The notes under the pieces are model-generated. The model ran no database searches. It worked only from the letters and a program-made list of their open reading frames with translations, and was not told where the DNA came from. Below, piece by piece: positions 19,881 through 30,520 of a stretch of DNA of 38,454 bases (positions within the stretch are counted from its first letter, which is position 1; each line of letters starts with the position of its first letter). The position numbers were made by a program, and so were the translations under genes. Source of the DNA: Gnetum montanum (taxonomy: Eukaryota > Streptophyta > Gnetopsida > Gnetales > Gnetaceae); NCBI GenBank assembly GCA_015680685.1, contig MNCI01002801.1:7782-46235 (forward strand), read 5' to 3'.

Positions 19881-21179
19881 CACAGTAGCATTCTTACCAA
19901 TCTCCTTACCCAACAAACACCACAAGAGCTAGACATTAAGAAGAAGCAATAGTTTCTTCACAAAGCCAAGTATTTTATGGAGATCAATGGACAAATTTAC
20001 AAAGTATGTCTTGATGGCTTGATTCGATTGTGTGTTCCTGATAGAGATCAAGTGAGAGTTCTCCAAGATGATCATGAGGGACCTTGTGGGGGTCACTATG
20101 CTAGGAGATGAACAACTATTAAAATCCTACTTGCAGGGTATTATTGGCCTACCTTGTTCCAGGATACCCATCAATTTGTCCAATCTTGTGAGCACTGCCA
20201 ACATGATGGGGAAATTACTGCTAGAATGGAGGGTCCGCAACAATGGATTCAACCATTTGAACCCTTCGACATTTGGGGGATTGATTTCATGGGGCCCATT
20301 ACACCAATGTCCAATGAAAAAGCATACATCATAGTTGTCCTAGACTACTTAACAAAATGAGCTGAAGCAGCTACCATCAAAGATTGCACATCATCTACAA
20401 CTGCACGATTTGTTCAACAACAAGTCATCAATAGGTTTGGTGTGCCGCATGCACTCATCTTAGATAATGGTACACACTGTACAGGTGCCACTTTTTAAAA
20501 GTTAATGCAATGCTTAGGGGTTGAGCATAAATTGACTACACCATACCACCCCCAAGAAAATGGTCAAGCCAAGGTCACCAACAGGGAGATTACGAAGATA
20601 CTGACCAGAACCATTAGCAAATATAGGCAAGACTGGAGCACTAAACTGAATGATGCTCTTTGGGCATACCGCTCCACATGGAAACTTCCTATAGGCTGCT
20701 CTCCCTATGAGTTGGTGTATGGAAAACTTCCAATGCTCCCTATCTAAACTGAGCTTCGTACGCTAGTCATGGCATGTGACCTCAACCTTAACCTTGATCT
20801 AGCATAAAAACAAAGATTAATGACTCTTAACTTGCTAGATAAGAATCGATTAGCTGCCCTATCTTCTCATGAGTTGCACAAGGAATTTAATAAACAATGT
20901 CATGACCTAAAAATTAGGAAAGTTAAGTATCAACCAAGTGATAAGGTTCTCTACTGGAACCCCACACACGTGTCACAACGTACCAAATTTCAAACACTGT
21001 GGGAAGGACCTTACATTATCTCTGCAACTTTTCCTTCAAGGGCCATGACCATATATAAACCTGAGAGCCCGAATAAGAGACTGTTAGTCAACGTGCAACA
21101 AACAAAACCCTTCCATGAGTTTAGCACGGCCAGAACATATGCTACATTTGTAGGTGGGCACCCTTGTTCATTATTTTGA
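19881..21179 (+). pseudogene. Element 2 integrase, broken; catalytic Glu replaced by Lys
   Basis: An H2C2 zinc region (HEGPCGGHYARR and SCEHCQHDG, about 20077-20210) is followed by the catalytic core: Asp in WGIDFMGP (20283-20285), Asp in ILDNGT (20463-20465), and the third residue 35 codons later in NGQAKV (20571-20573), where GAG has become AAG. The DD35E triad is therefore DDK. Stops occur at TK*AEA, ATF*KLM, LPI*TEL and DLA*KQR. The C-terminal part (20820-21179) is open for 119 codons, with QRTKFQTLWEGPYI and VNVQQTKPFHEF, and ends at TGA 21177-21179. Confidence 0.88.
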
Positions 21180-23148
21180 ATCTCCTCCTTCCAATTCAGT
21201 CATGGGGGAGATGGCCACCCTTGATAATCATTAAAGGCCCTTAGGTCTTTTTAAGTTTTTGTTTTAAAAAATTTTTGTTTTACACATTTTTGTTTTGCAC
21301 ATTTCTTTATTTTTCCTTTTTCTTTTTTTTTATTTTACATCATCGTTTGTATTTTTACCATTTCTTTGTGTGATTTTATTTGTTTTGTTCGTCACCCAAT
21401 AAGTGTTCATGATGGTGGTATGAATAATATTATATCGATTGCTAATGTTTTGATTTTACCTTTGAAGTATGATGTCGATATTAAGGTATGGTTCTTTTGA
21501 TTAATAGGCAATGAGTCCACGTCGTTCATACATCCATAACATCCTATGGTCTCCCTTGGCTTAGAACTGCACAGTCCCTTTTCTCTAATAAAATAGTTAA
21601 CGAAGTGGTGGCTAAGTATTTCTCAAATTAAGGAAGGACTCGAGGGATGAAAAGGGTGTGACTTCAAGGGGATTTGATGCATTTGTACTAGCTATTCTCT
21701 TGAGTTCTTGGATGCTTTTTCTTTGGGTTTTCCGCCATTCTGACCATTCATCAAATCATTGGAAGTTGAGTTCATAAAAATAAGTCTTTGCATGGTGTGG
21801 TTCTCACGCGAAAAACACAAAAAAAAAAAACAATGAGTATTCAAAGCACACCCCTTAAACAGAATAATGCAATTGGGCTACACGCACTGATTATGGCACT
21901 AGAAAGACATGTTACCCATGCTTGAAGGTTCCCTCTAACTAAGGCCCTTTCTCACTTCCTAGTTCTCCATCTCGCTCTCCTTGGAATGGTGGTGACTTTT
22001 TGTAGAGGCATTGTTGTTACTTCAAGGGAATAGGCTAGTCAAATGTGTTGATGCGAGGTCACTGAATGAGGATTGTTGAGCCTGGATTTGGAATGAGTTC
22101 TACTCAGTCACATTAACCATAAAACACACAAGGGACATTACACAACCTTGTTCTTGGGTTTCCATTCCATTTCTCTCCTCTCCGCCTTTCTTTTCCATTT
22201 TTCACCTCATTACTAGTTTTATCATTAGTCCATACTTTGGTTGATGCATCATTTTTCCTTGGTAATTTCTTATGGGTAAGTTTTTAACTCTTGCTTCCAA
22301 ATGACATTTCTAGAGCCTACAAGCTCTTTGGAATGTAGGTCTATCAGGGCATCAACGACATGAGCCTACTTTGGGGAGGACCCATTGGCATTCCTTTTTG
22401 GTGCACTTGTTAACTTCTTTCCCTTAAAAATTTTCTGCAATCCACAATTTTTTTTTTCATTCCCATCATGACATCCATTTTATTGGCATTGTCGTTGTTA
22501 CTTTTTCTCCATCTGTCTTATTCCTCATCTTTTTCCATCCTATCGCTACTAGAGGTTCGCTCTTCATCATGGGGGCCCTAGCACAAATTTTTTAATTTTT
22601 CCTAACCCCTACACTGTGGGTAGTCACTAGTGTTAAAACTTCAGAATCAATATTTGCCATAACCACAACTCAGCCAATGCCCTTTACATCGAGGCAAGGT
22701 ATCAATTACATTGTGATTTATCTACCTTCACTCATTTGTGACTATGTTGTGTGTGCAGATGGCAATCATGCAATAATGAACTGGGCCTAGAGGAAACACT
22801 TAGGATGGACTAGAACTGCAACGTTTACGAAAGGAGCAAGATTGGTGGTGTGGCTATGAATGAACAATGGAAGGCGCAATATTGGCGGCAGCAATACATC
22901 TTATTCTTCTCTCTCTTTCCTTCTTCTCTTCCAGCTGCCAAATAACGTTGAATGTCATTTATGTATAGTGTTCACTTTTGTGCTCATGAACACTAATGCT
23001 ATCATGTATTGTATTGTTGATCCGTTCACTGAGCACGTTAAGTCTGTCTCCTCGCTCCAATGTTAATGGTCATTCAGTCAATAATCCCATACCTTCCCAA
23101 TATTTTGTAAGGAACTCGAGGACGAGTTTTCATTCAATCATGGGGGTA
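21180..23148 (+). other. Element 2 3' non-coding region between pol and LTR
   Basis: About 2 kb with T-rich runs and no open frame above 70 codons. Athila elements often carry an env-like frame here; I see none. The stretch just after pol contains TTCAGTCATGGGGGAGA (about 21195-21211), very like the sequence before the LTR at 23149. The start of the region matches bases 1-300 of element 1. Confidence 0.7.
23131..23148 (+). promoter_or_regulatory. Polypurine tract of element 2
   Basis: CATTCAATCATGGGGGTA directly before the LTR start TGATAAACC. A short G-rich tract touching the LTR is where plus-strand DNA synthesis is primed. Its core is only about six purines, so it is degenerate. Confidence 0.5.
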
Positions 23149-24123
23149 TGATAAACCGTGATATCGTGTACGCGATATCGCATCCGTGATATCGAATCGA
23201 CCATACGATATCGAATACCCAATGATGAAGTGTCATTGAGTCAATGCATCGACTAGGCCGCGTATACGCGGCCGCGTCGACAGGGGCCAGTCGACGTAGC
23301 CTTCTATGCGTTGACGTGGCCCCGTTTACGTGAAGCCTATTTCAGCCTATAAATAATAGGGCCTTCCGCCTCATTGAGGTACCTTTTCAGTTAGTTGTAG
23401 CGAAGCTCTTGCAGTTTGTTCCCGCAAGAGATAGAATATTCTCCAAGTGCTCGCAGTAGGTGTAAGAAAAGTGATCGGCTCTTTATTCAAGTGTTGATGT
23501 ATTTGAGCCCATTGGTGTGACGGCAATAAAGATGAACTATTCAAGCATTCCTTGCAGCATTTGGACTTGGCTATTTTATGCATTCAGTAATTTAATATGT
23601 TTATGCTTTATTAATTAACTGTTAGTTACTTGAGTTTCTATTATTGTTACCTTAATAGCTATTGCTCAATTGTAGTTCATAGCGGCCATAAGTACGACCA
23701 TCTCAAATGTAAATCAAACACTTGGCAAATCCAGTGACGCTTAATGTCTGGTAACCCAGAAGTGTTAGGAGATGCTCAAAACGTGTTCAGAAGATGGAAT
23801 CGGATACTTATGCTAGGAATAGTTAGAGTACAAGCTAGGATAAGTATATATTAGATAATAGTTTAGTCCTTACTTTTCATACCTTAATTAGCCGCCAAAA
23901 GATAAGTTAAAAACCATAAAAATCATTAGCCTTACTCTCACTTAACTATTGTAATTAGAACTTCACAAGTGAGATTAGGAGGACAACGACCATTCTAGCC
24001 CAAGGTTTCACTGGTTAGAGTCTGGTGTATGTTAAGTGCTTACAGTATACGGAATTCGACCGAGTCGTGTGCGAACGCTCGTGATTCATATGGTTGGGCG
24101 TAGGGGTACCTAGCCACTCATCA
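23149..24123 (+). repeat. LTR shared by the end of element 2 and the start of element 3 (975 bp)
   Basis: It begins TGATAAACCGTG and ends ACTCATCA. It has GATATCG repeats at its start, TATAAATA (23348-23355) and AATAAA (23525-23530). Compared with the LTR at 15660 it carries about 110 extra bases (roughly 23215-23330) holding a CpG-rich perfect palindrome, GGCCGCGTATACGCGGCC (23256-23273), flanked by GTCGAC sites. A polypurine-like tract precedes it and a PBS follows it, so it acts as 3' LTR on one side and 5' LTR on the other. Confidence 0.85.
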
Positions 24124-24124
24124 T

Positions 24125-24142
24125 TGGCGCCATTGCCGAGGA
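24125..24142 (+). promoter_or_regulatory. Element 3 primer binding site (tRNA-Asp type)
   Basis: TGGCGCCATTGCCGAGGA, one base after the LTR end. It is the best preserved of the three sites, with two changes from TGGCGCCGTTGCCGGGGA. Confidence 0.85.
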
Positions 24143-24271
24143 CTGTTAGTTTTACATGCGTCATCTAACCTTAGTGAAATTATCATCCAAGTCGTTGGGA
24201 CAGACCTAGGATAGAAGCAATTAGGCACGCCAGGTGGATTAAAAAGTAAATAGTAAGGTACATCGATTAAA

Positions 24272-26113
24272 TGGACCATCTAACGTCCAATATGTCTTCT
24301 CACAAGAGGGAGATATCCATCCCACCAATGCCACAAGAATGTCGGGTGGTGTACAAGCATCTTGATGATTTTGTCCCTGACTTCACTTTCGTCCTACATT
24401 AGGATGAGCATCTAGTATGGCGGGACATGAAGGGCAACATCTTGCTACCACCTGACCGATCGGCTCCTGTGATGCTATTTCACAATCTGGGTAGACTGGG
24501 CATCCAGGACCGTGGAGTGGAGTATGTCATGGAGGATCATGACTACCAGGACTATCGTCCCATGAACGCTCAGCACGCACAAGACCAGCAGGAGGCAGAG
24601 AGACATGAACACCTAAAGGGGAAACAATTTAGTAACCCCTTATTCTTGCAAGGGTTGTAAGACGATGGAGATCCCATCTTTCATGACACCCATTCAACTG
24701 AACTTCCCCTGGGGTAGTAGATCCTTCAGTCCATCATTCATAACAAGCCTCTAAGTGACCAAGATCCTCAAGGGGATGGAGGGTCACGTAGCAAAGATGG
24801 ACAGGCTTATCACAGCTGTCATCAGGGTAGAGGGGGAGATCGACACCAGAGCGGTGGTGATACCTCTCCTTCTTCTCCTTCCTCTTACTCTCCTACACCT
24901 TCACCCAGCTCAGGCTCTAATCATGATTGGGGTAGAAAAAAGTGAAAGGACGGTGACAAAAAGGTTCGGAAGGGGCGACGTGAGGAAGCACGCGACCAAT
25001 CACGCAATGCTCTTCGGTATGAAAGGAGGGGTAGCCAGAATCATCACAGACATCATGGTCCTCAACAGGACTATGATTCAGATGAGCCGTTGTTGGCTAC
25101 TCAGAGCACGCTCCACATCGCAGAGGTAGTCCAAATCCCTAGTAGGCACGTGACGGATAGCCGGATCAAGCGCGTTGATATGAACAACATCCCCAGATTT
25201 GAAGGGGGATACAACTGTGATCTGCATACTCACCTGCAGGTGTTCCATGATGCCTCCACCCTACAAAACATAGACAATGATTGGCAAAAGCTGAAGCTGT
25301 TCCCTCGCATGCTCATCAAAGAAGCTGAAAGTTGGTACTGGTCTTTAGAGTCAGAATCAATTAGAAGATGGAGTACGATGCTTGAAATTTTTAATGACAA
25401 GTATCAAACGTACTCTCGAGTGGCGAGTCTGAGACAGTAGATCCAAGGCTAGAAACAAGGGAACCATGAACCCTTGGATGCTGCCATGAGCAGGTACTAC
25501 TCATTGTTGCATTGGTGCCCTTGTCATGATTACTCTCAGTGGGCACAGCTTTGCCACATCATTGATGGGCTCCGTTTTGAAACGTGAAAGACCCTTAGCG
25601 TGTACGCCCAGGGACGACTGTCAAAACTAAGGGCCCATCAATTGCAATGCCTCATTGAGCAAGTGGCCAAAGAGGAAGGAGAACTTAGAAAGAAGGAGAG
25701 TGCAGAAGAATTCAGCCGAGATCCTTCCCTCAAAAAGAGGGAGATCCGATTTTGTGATGATGAGGAGGAATCATCACTAGAAGCAGCGGTGAACCGAAAG
25801 ACTTTGCCGTTACAAAAGTTTGCATCTGAAATATTGGCAAAGGTTGATAAGATGTGGAACTCCTTGGACGAAAGAGTCCAAAGAGTGTTGAAAATTGCAA
25901 AGGAGTCCAAGGAACAAGGTAATGACCGTGATCGACGCAAGAAGAAAGAAGTTGAATGTGCCCAATACAAGGATAAGGGCAAAGTTGCTGTAGCAGAGCA
26001 GGTTGTAGACTCTGACACCGAGGAGGATGATGAATGTGGCATATGCCAACATGAACATCCTAAGGGATGTTGTCCTATGGTGTCGCATCTTTAAGAGTCT
26101 GGGGTGTACGCAT
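24272..26113 (+). pseudogene. Element 3 gag, broken and truncated
   Basis: The reading starts near 24272-24293 (MDHLTSNMSSHKRE), with VVYKHLDDFVPDFTFVLH then a stop, WRDMKGNILLPPDRSAP (24427-24480), a hydrophilic stretch, the core VDMNNIPRFEGGYNCDLHTH and DWQKLKLFPRMLIKEAESWYW (25170-25440), and a Glu/Lys-rich helical part with ASEILAKVDKMWNSLDE (25820-25875). The knuckle CGICQHEHPKGCC (about 26035-26075) closes it. There are several frame changes, for example between 24660 and 25090. It preserves the block lost at N 5423 of element 1 and the block deleted in element 2, which makes it the reference for both. Confidence 0.85.
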
Positions 26114-27495
26114 TTTAAACACCACAAAATTCTGAGCTTATTACTTCTCCAACAAGAATCGAGCTAAAATCATGATGCTCCCCACCATGACTAAAGCTTG
26201 ATGGCCTCGCAGACAGCTTCAAACAAAGTCAAACTAAGTAAGAAATGGTTCCCTGGGATCCACAGAAGACTAAGGCGACATCTGGCATTGAACCCGGCAG
26301 AATTTTGAGCCCGAAATACTTGATTTTCACTAGGTATGCATCCTGTACGCCCAGCGTGCACGCCCAGTGTGCACGCCCAACGTGTGACTTCAAAGACTAC
26401 CCAAAATAGGCACTTCAAAGCAAGATTTTCACAAGACATCGACTCTCAGAGATAGGGCAACTGTTAGGCATCATCATGGGCTCAAGAAAATCGAGTTTTG
26501 ACCTTGAAATCATACACTTTGGAGTACACACGCTGAGCATGTACCTCCTGCACGCCCAGCATGTACGCCTAGTGTGCACCATCCAGCTTCTAGCACAGCA
26601 TACATCATTGGAAATCTTCCAGAACTATGTCAGATCAAGTCCAACTGAGCTGAACATCCACAGGCAACATTCTCATGACATCCGAGTTCAAATCCAAGGG
26701 CCGAATTGGATACTTCTTGCTGTAACAGTAGTTTGTAAAAATGAATTCTTTTGTTTTAGTCAAGTCTGTATGCGAAGTTCACACGCCCAACGTATACACG
26801 CTGGCGTGCAATAGCACACGTTGGCATGCAGCACGCTGCATAGTTGTAATATTCTTTACACCCGAGCAACGTAGCCACCTATCATCCGACTCGAAATTCT
26901 CTCACCCATGGCCACTCATACCCTTCCAGATCCAAATCCAATGCTCAAAAAACCTCATAAAAACCCCAATTTTTCACTAGATCAAGGTTGGCAATTTGGG
27001 CAAACCAGAGACAAAAACCTGAGAACACTTAGAAAATCAGAGCAGGAACCCCCATGCGCTGGACTTCTACCCTGTACGTTGAGCATACAGCCTTCACGTT
27101 ATGCCTGTAGTTTAAACTAGTACATCATCATCTCCCAGCATCCACCGGGGCTATTCATCCGCCTTGTGTCAGATTCACAACTGCGTTTAGACTGGTGCAT
27201 TGTAATCTCATTTTGCAATAAAGTTGTTTCATTTCTGATCAAGATTTGTTACAGTTTTCATCCATTTTTGTTTGCCTCTGTATTTGTTTTCTTTGCACGT
27301 TCACATTCTGGTCAACGTTTATCACGCTGTTTACGTATAACCCAGTGTATTGCACATTGCTATATGTTGGTACTCTACCTTTGTCCATTCCAGCTCACCC
27401 TTAAGAGAAGGTAGGGTCTTCTGTGCTCGTCTGTAAATCATGTGGTGCTCGTCCCATTCCAGCCTTGCATAGACGATTTTAGACAGTACAGAAAA
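26114..27495 (+). repeat. Presumed 5' LTR of element 4
   Basis: There is no gene here. The start is uncertain; the end is suggested by GACAGTACA followed shortly by a TGG-starting site. A 13-bp repeat based on GTGCACGCCCAGT occurs about three times at 26345-26385 (CACGCCCAGCGTG and variants) and is echoed at 26540-26580 and 26780-26830. The call rests on position before gag, since the other LTR is not in the window. Confidence 0.4.
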
Positions 27496-27513
27496 TGGTG
27501 CTAGAAAGAGGAC
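27496..27513 (+). promoter_or_regulatory. Candidate primer binding site of element 4
   Basis: TGGTGCTAGAAAGAGGAC starts with the expected TGG and follows a CA-ended stretch. I cannot assign the tRNA. Low confidence. Confidence 0.35.
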
Positions 27514-27639
27514 CTGAAACTGTCTAAATCTAATTTGATCTCATACACATGCTCCCTGTGTTGCCGATCTACTACCGGACATCCTTGGACTCAGCAATTT
27601 CGAACCTCCCAAATCTATACCCTGTTCTGCAGCATTCTT

Positions 27640-27870
27640 AGTGTCTACACACTGCAAACATCTTACCTGCACGCTGTAGACCCTGTCTACACGCTGCAAC
27701 CATCTTACTTGCACGACTGTAGACTTTGTTTGCACGCTGCCTACCAATCTGCACGCTGTAGACTCTGTCTGCACACTGCCCTGCCAATCTGCACGCTGTA
27801 GACTCTATTTGCATGCTGCCCTATCGATCTGCACGTTGTAGACTCTGTCTGCATGCCGTGACCAGTTTTC
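27640..27870 (+). repeat. 40-bp tandem repeat in the leader of element 4
   Basis: The unit begins TGCACGCTGTAGAC and contains a second half TCTGTCTGCACGCTGCC. Copies start at 27668, 27710, 27750, 27790 and 27830 (spacing 42, 40, 40, 40). Looser CACGCTG copies continue to about 27990. It lies between the putative PBS and the gag start at 28063. Confidence 0.85.
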
Positions 27871-28062
27871 AACACGTTGACCCCTCTGTCTACACGCTGA
27901 CTGTCACAACCTGCACGCTATGAGCTTAGTTCACATGCTGTGATCAGTCCCTTCACGCTGACAATAGTTCCTGCACGCTGTACGCTGAGCACACTGTTCA
28001 TACTTTTGCACTTAATCAAATTTCTGTCTGCATACACTTCTTACGTTCAGGACCTTTTTACC

Positions 28063-30520
28063 ATGGATACCACCAATACCAACATTTCAACCAAGCCCAT
28101 TACAGATACCATTGGCCCCATGACCATCCCACTACCCGCAGTGCAACCCACGATGGGACCTCGCTAGTCTCTCAGACTGCAAGGGAGAAATCTGTCACTT
28201 AACGTTATAACACAGGAACAATATAATTTTATATTCGTAAAAATCCAAGTCAGCCTAGCAGTGGATCAAACTGAAATGGAGGCTAAGAGAAAATATGAAC
28301 TATTTCATAGGGGAGGACATGAGTTCATCCCTTCCCTGTATGACATCATCCCTCTTCCAGAGCACTACTTTGAGCTCATCTCACAGCTCCTCCTATTAAG
28401 GAGTTAGTCTCTGGACCAGTCTATGGCAAATCCTCAATTGGAAGAGAAGGATGACTTTGCAGCTCAGTCCGAACACAAAGATTCATACCATACCCTCAGC
28501 CCACAAACTTACATGAACCCGTTGTTTCACCCATTCACGGGGGAAACTACGTCCCTCCAGTCATTTAAAATCACTCAAGCACATGTGCCTCAACAAGAAG
28601 CATCCACTCTCGTCCCCATCCCTCCCGTGACTGATGCCCAACTCAACACACTTCCCCTTGCTATTCCTCCCGTTACCATAGTACCCTTGTTCTTACAAGT
28701 ACAACCCCCACAACAACCCCCGCAAACCAATGTAGGAGCGACCTTCCCACTCCGAGTGATCGGGATGCCATATGTGATACCTGCTTCTACATCTGCGCAC
28801 TATATACCACAGATCCAAACCCAAAGAACACCCTTCACCACTTCGACTCAACAAGTTCAGGGTGTTCCCTCACAAAACGTGATCGAGCAGTGGGCTGCGA
28901 TTGGCATGCAGCCGCATCAACCCCCTCATTACAACATACCTCCTCTTACGATTCCACCCATGAACATCCCTCAAGTATAGCAACAACAACAACAACAATT
29001 CTTTCCTTACAATATGCCACCCTTAGTAACAACTACTATGAATATCCCGCAAGCGCAACCTCTAACCACTCAACTTTCCTCTTTCCCGCCCACCGTACAA
29101 CAATCTAACTTGTATGCTACACAACATAATCAACCTGCCATCTCACCCAGCGCCCAAGATTGGGCCAAAGCTAAAAGAATGATGCAAGAACTCATCGATG
29201 AGGTGAAATGATTCAAGACAGCTAACAATGAAGAGCTTAAGGTATTAGACTTTTACCAAGACAATCCTATTAGCTCTTCTGTAGCACCATTGACCTTGCC
29301 CGAAGGGGTTTCTTTGCCTCAGCTGACCAAATGGGGAAGGAGATCCCAACACCCATCTTGTCACGTTTAAGCTAGAGAGTTTATTGCTTCAAGCATGGCC
29401 CCATGCTATTTTGCGTGTTTTCACAATGTCCCTCACAGGGAGAGCCTTAAACTGGTACCGGGCCCTACCTCGCAACTCTATTTCCTCTTTGAAAGATCTC
29501 TTACATCAATTTGTGACTAGATTTAGATACAACCTCAAACCTGAAGCTACCTTGGACAGCCTGATACAGGTAAAACAAGCACCGCTTGAACCTATCCAAA
29601 AATTCATTCATAGATGGAGTGCTGCATTAAACGAACTTCATGAAACAATACCCGAAACATACTTATGCATGATCTTAAAGGGAGCTGTAAAAGACTTCAT
29701 CAAATCTAAATTGTACTATTTAAACACGCACACTTTAATCCAGGCCTTTGTCCAAATAAAGAACATAGAAGAGACGGCCCAAAATAGTCATGACCCTGCT
29801 TACGTAGCCTTTAAAAATCAACATACTAAAAAAGACAAAGAAAAGGCTAAGGCGACAGTAGCAGTGGTAGCAGAAGCTCAACAGACAAGTACGCAACAAC
29901 AAGGTAAATTGCCTACTGCCCCTACTAATTATCCTAAACCTCCTCCCACTGCTATGCCTGGACCGTCCACATCACAAGCTACATCAAGTCCAGTGAAAAA
30001 CTTTGAGAGAAGAGACCCCTCTCAATACACACCGTTGCCCATGAAACCTTCGTAATTATTTGACCAACTCTTGAAGGCCGGGCTAATGAAACATAAACAA
30101 TTGTCCCCTGCAACAATTCAAAGACATGATTGGTTCTGTCAATTGGTCGAGAACCCAAGCTTGGCAACACCAGATGAGCCTCCAGTTCCAAGAGGCTTTA
30201 GAATAGATCGTTTTTGCGAGTACCACCAACGTAATGGACATGGCACTGACTATTGTTTCACCTTGAAACAAAACATTCAACAAATGAATGACGGAGGTGA
30301 GATCACTTTTAATGAAGCCAACTCGGTCAAACCACAAAACCAATCCATGGGTATATATAAAGATCCTCTGAACACTAAAGAAGTGCCATACACAATTAAC
30401 ACCATCTACGCAGATAATAGCTGTGAAACACCAAAGATCCCCTTTGTAGTTCATGTTTCCCCTACTCCACAAAAAACTCCTCGAACTACATATCCCTCAT
30501 GTGAGCCTCCTACCCCATGA
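28063..30520 (+). pseudogene. Element 4 gag, broken
   Basis: It starts at ATG 28063 (MDTTNTNISTKP). A Pro/Gln-rich part (28423-29211) has a CAG-to-TAG stop at 28978-28980 beside a CAA run. The capsid-like core (29384-30055) has MSLTGRALNWYRALPRNSI, LKDLLHQFVTRFRYN and LIQVKQAPLEPIQKFIHRW. After a stop, 30071-30520 holds HDWFCQL and the knuckle CEYHQRNGHGTDYC (30215-30256), with spacing C-x2-H-x4-H-x4-C as in Tat-lineage gags, followed by TLKQNIQQM. Frameshifts lie near 29220-29380. Its role is particle formation and RNA binding. Confidence 0.85.

Larger units (their letters stand above)
15660..23148 (+). mobile_element. Element 2: Athila-like LTR retrotransposon with deleted gag, degenerate
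   Basis: A plus-strand relative of element 1: 5' LTR 15660-16467, PBS 16469-16486, short gag, protease, RT, RNase H, integrase to 21179, then about 2 kb of non-coding 3' region. It ends in TGGGGGTA directly before an LTR start at 23149. Pol carries over ten stops, many of them TAG or TAA where the relative has Gln or Trp codons. About 1.4 kb of gag is missing, and so is part of RT at N 18869. The LTR at its 3' side is longer and clearly different from its 5' LTR and leads into element 3. Confidence 0.88.
24124..26113 (+). mobile_element. Element 3: LTR retrotransposon fragment, gag only
   Basis: It follows the 23149 LTR and carries PBS and gag of the same family as elements 1 and 2, from a more divergent subfamily. 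Similarity to element 1 stops at about 26113, just after the zinc knuckle block (ESGVYA). Unrelated sequence belonging to element 4 follows. No protease or pol remains. Confidence 0.8.

Noticed and set aside
22860-23066. env-like protein of element 2
   Set aside because: A 68-codon frame with no homologue in element 1 and no clear signal peptide or fusion motif; the region is otherwise full of stops.
26340-27990. CRISPR array
   Set aside because: The repeats are in a plant retroelement, have variable units and no unique spacers of constant size.
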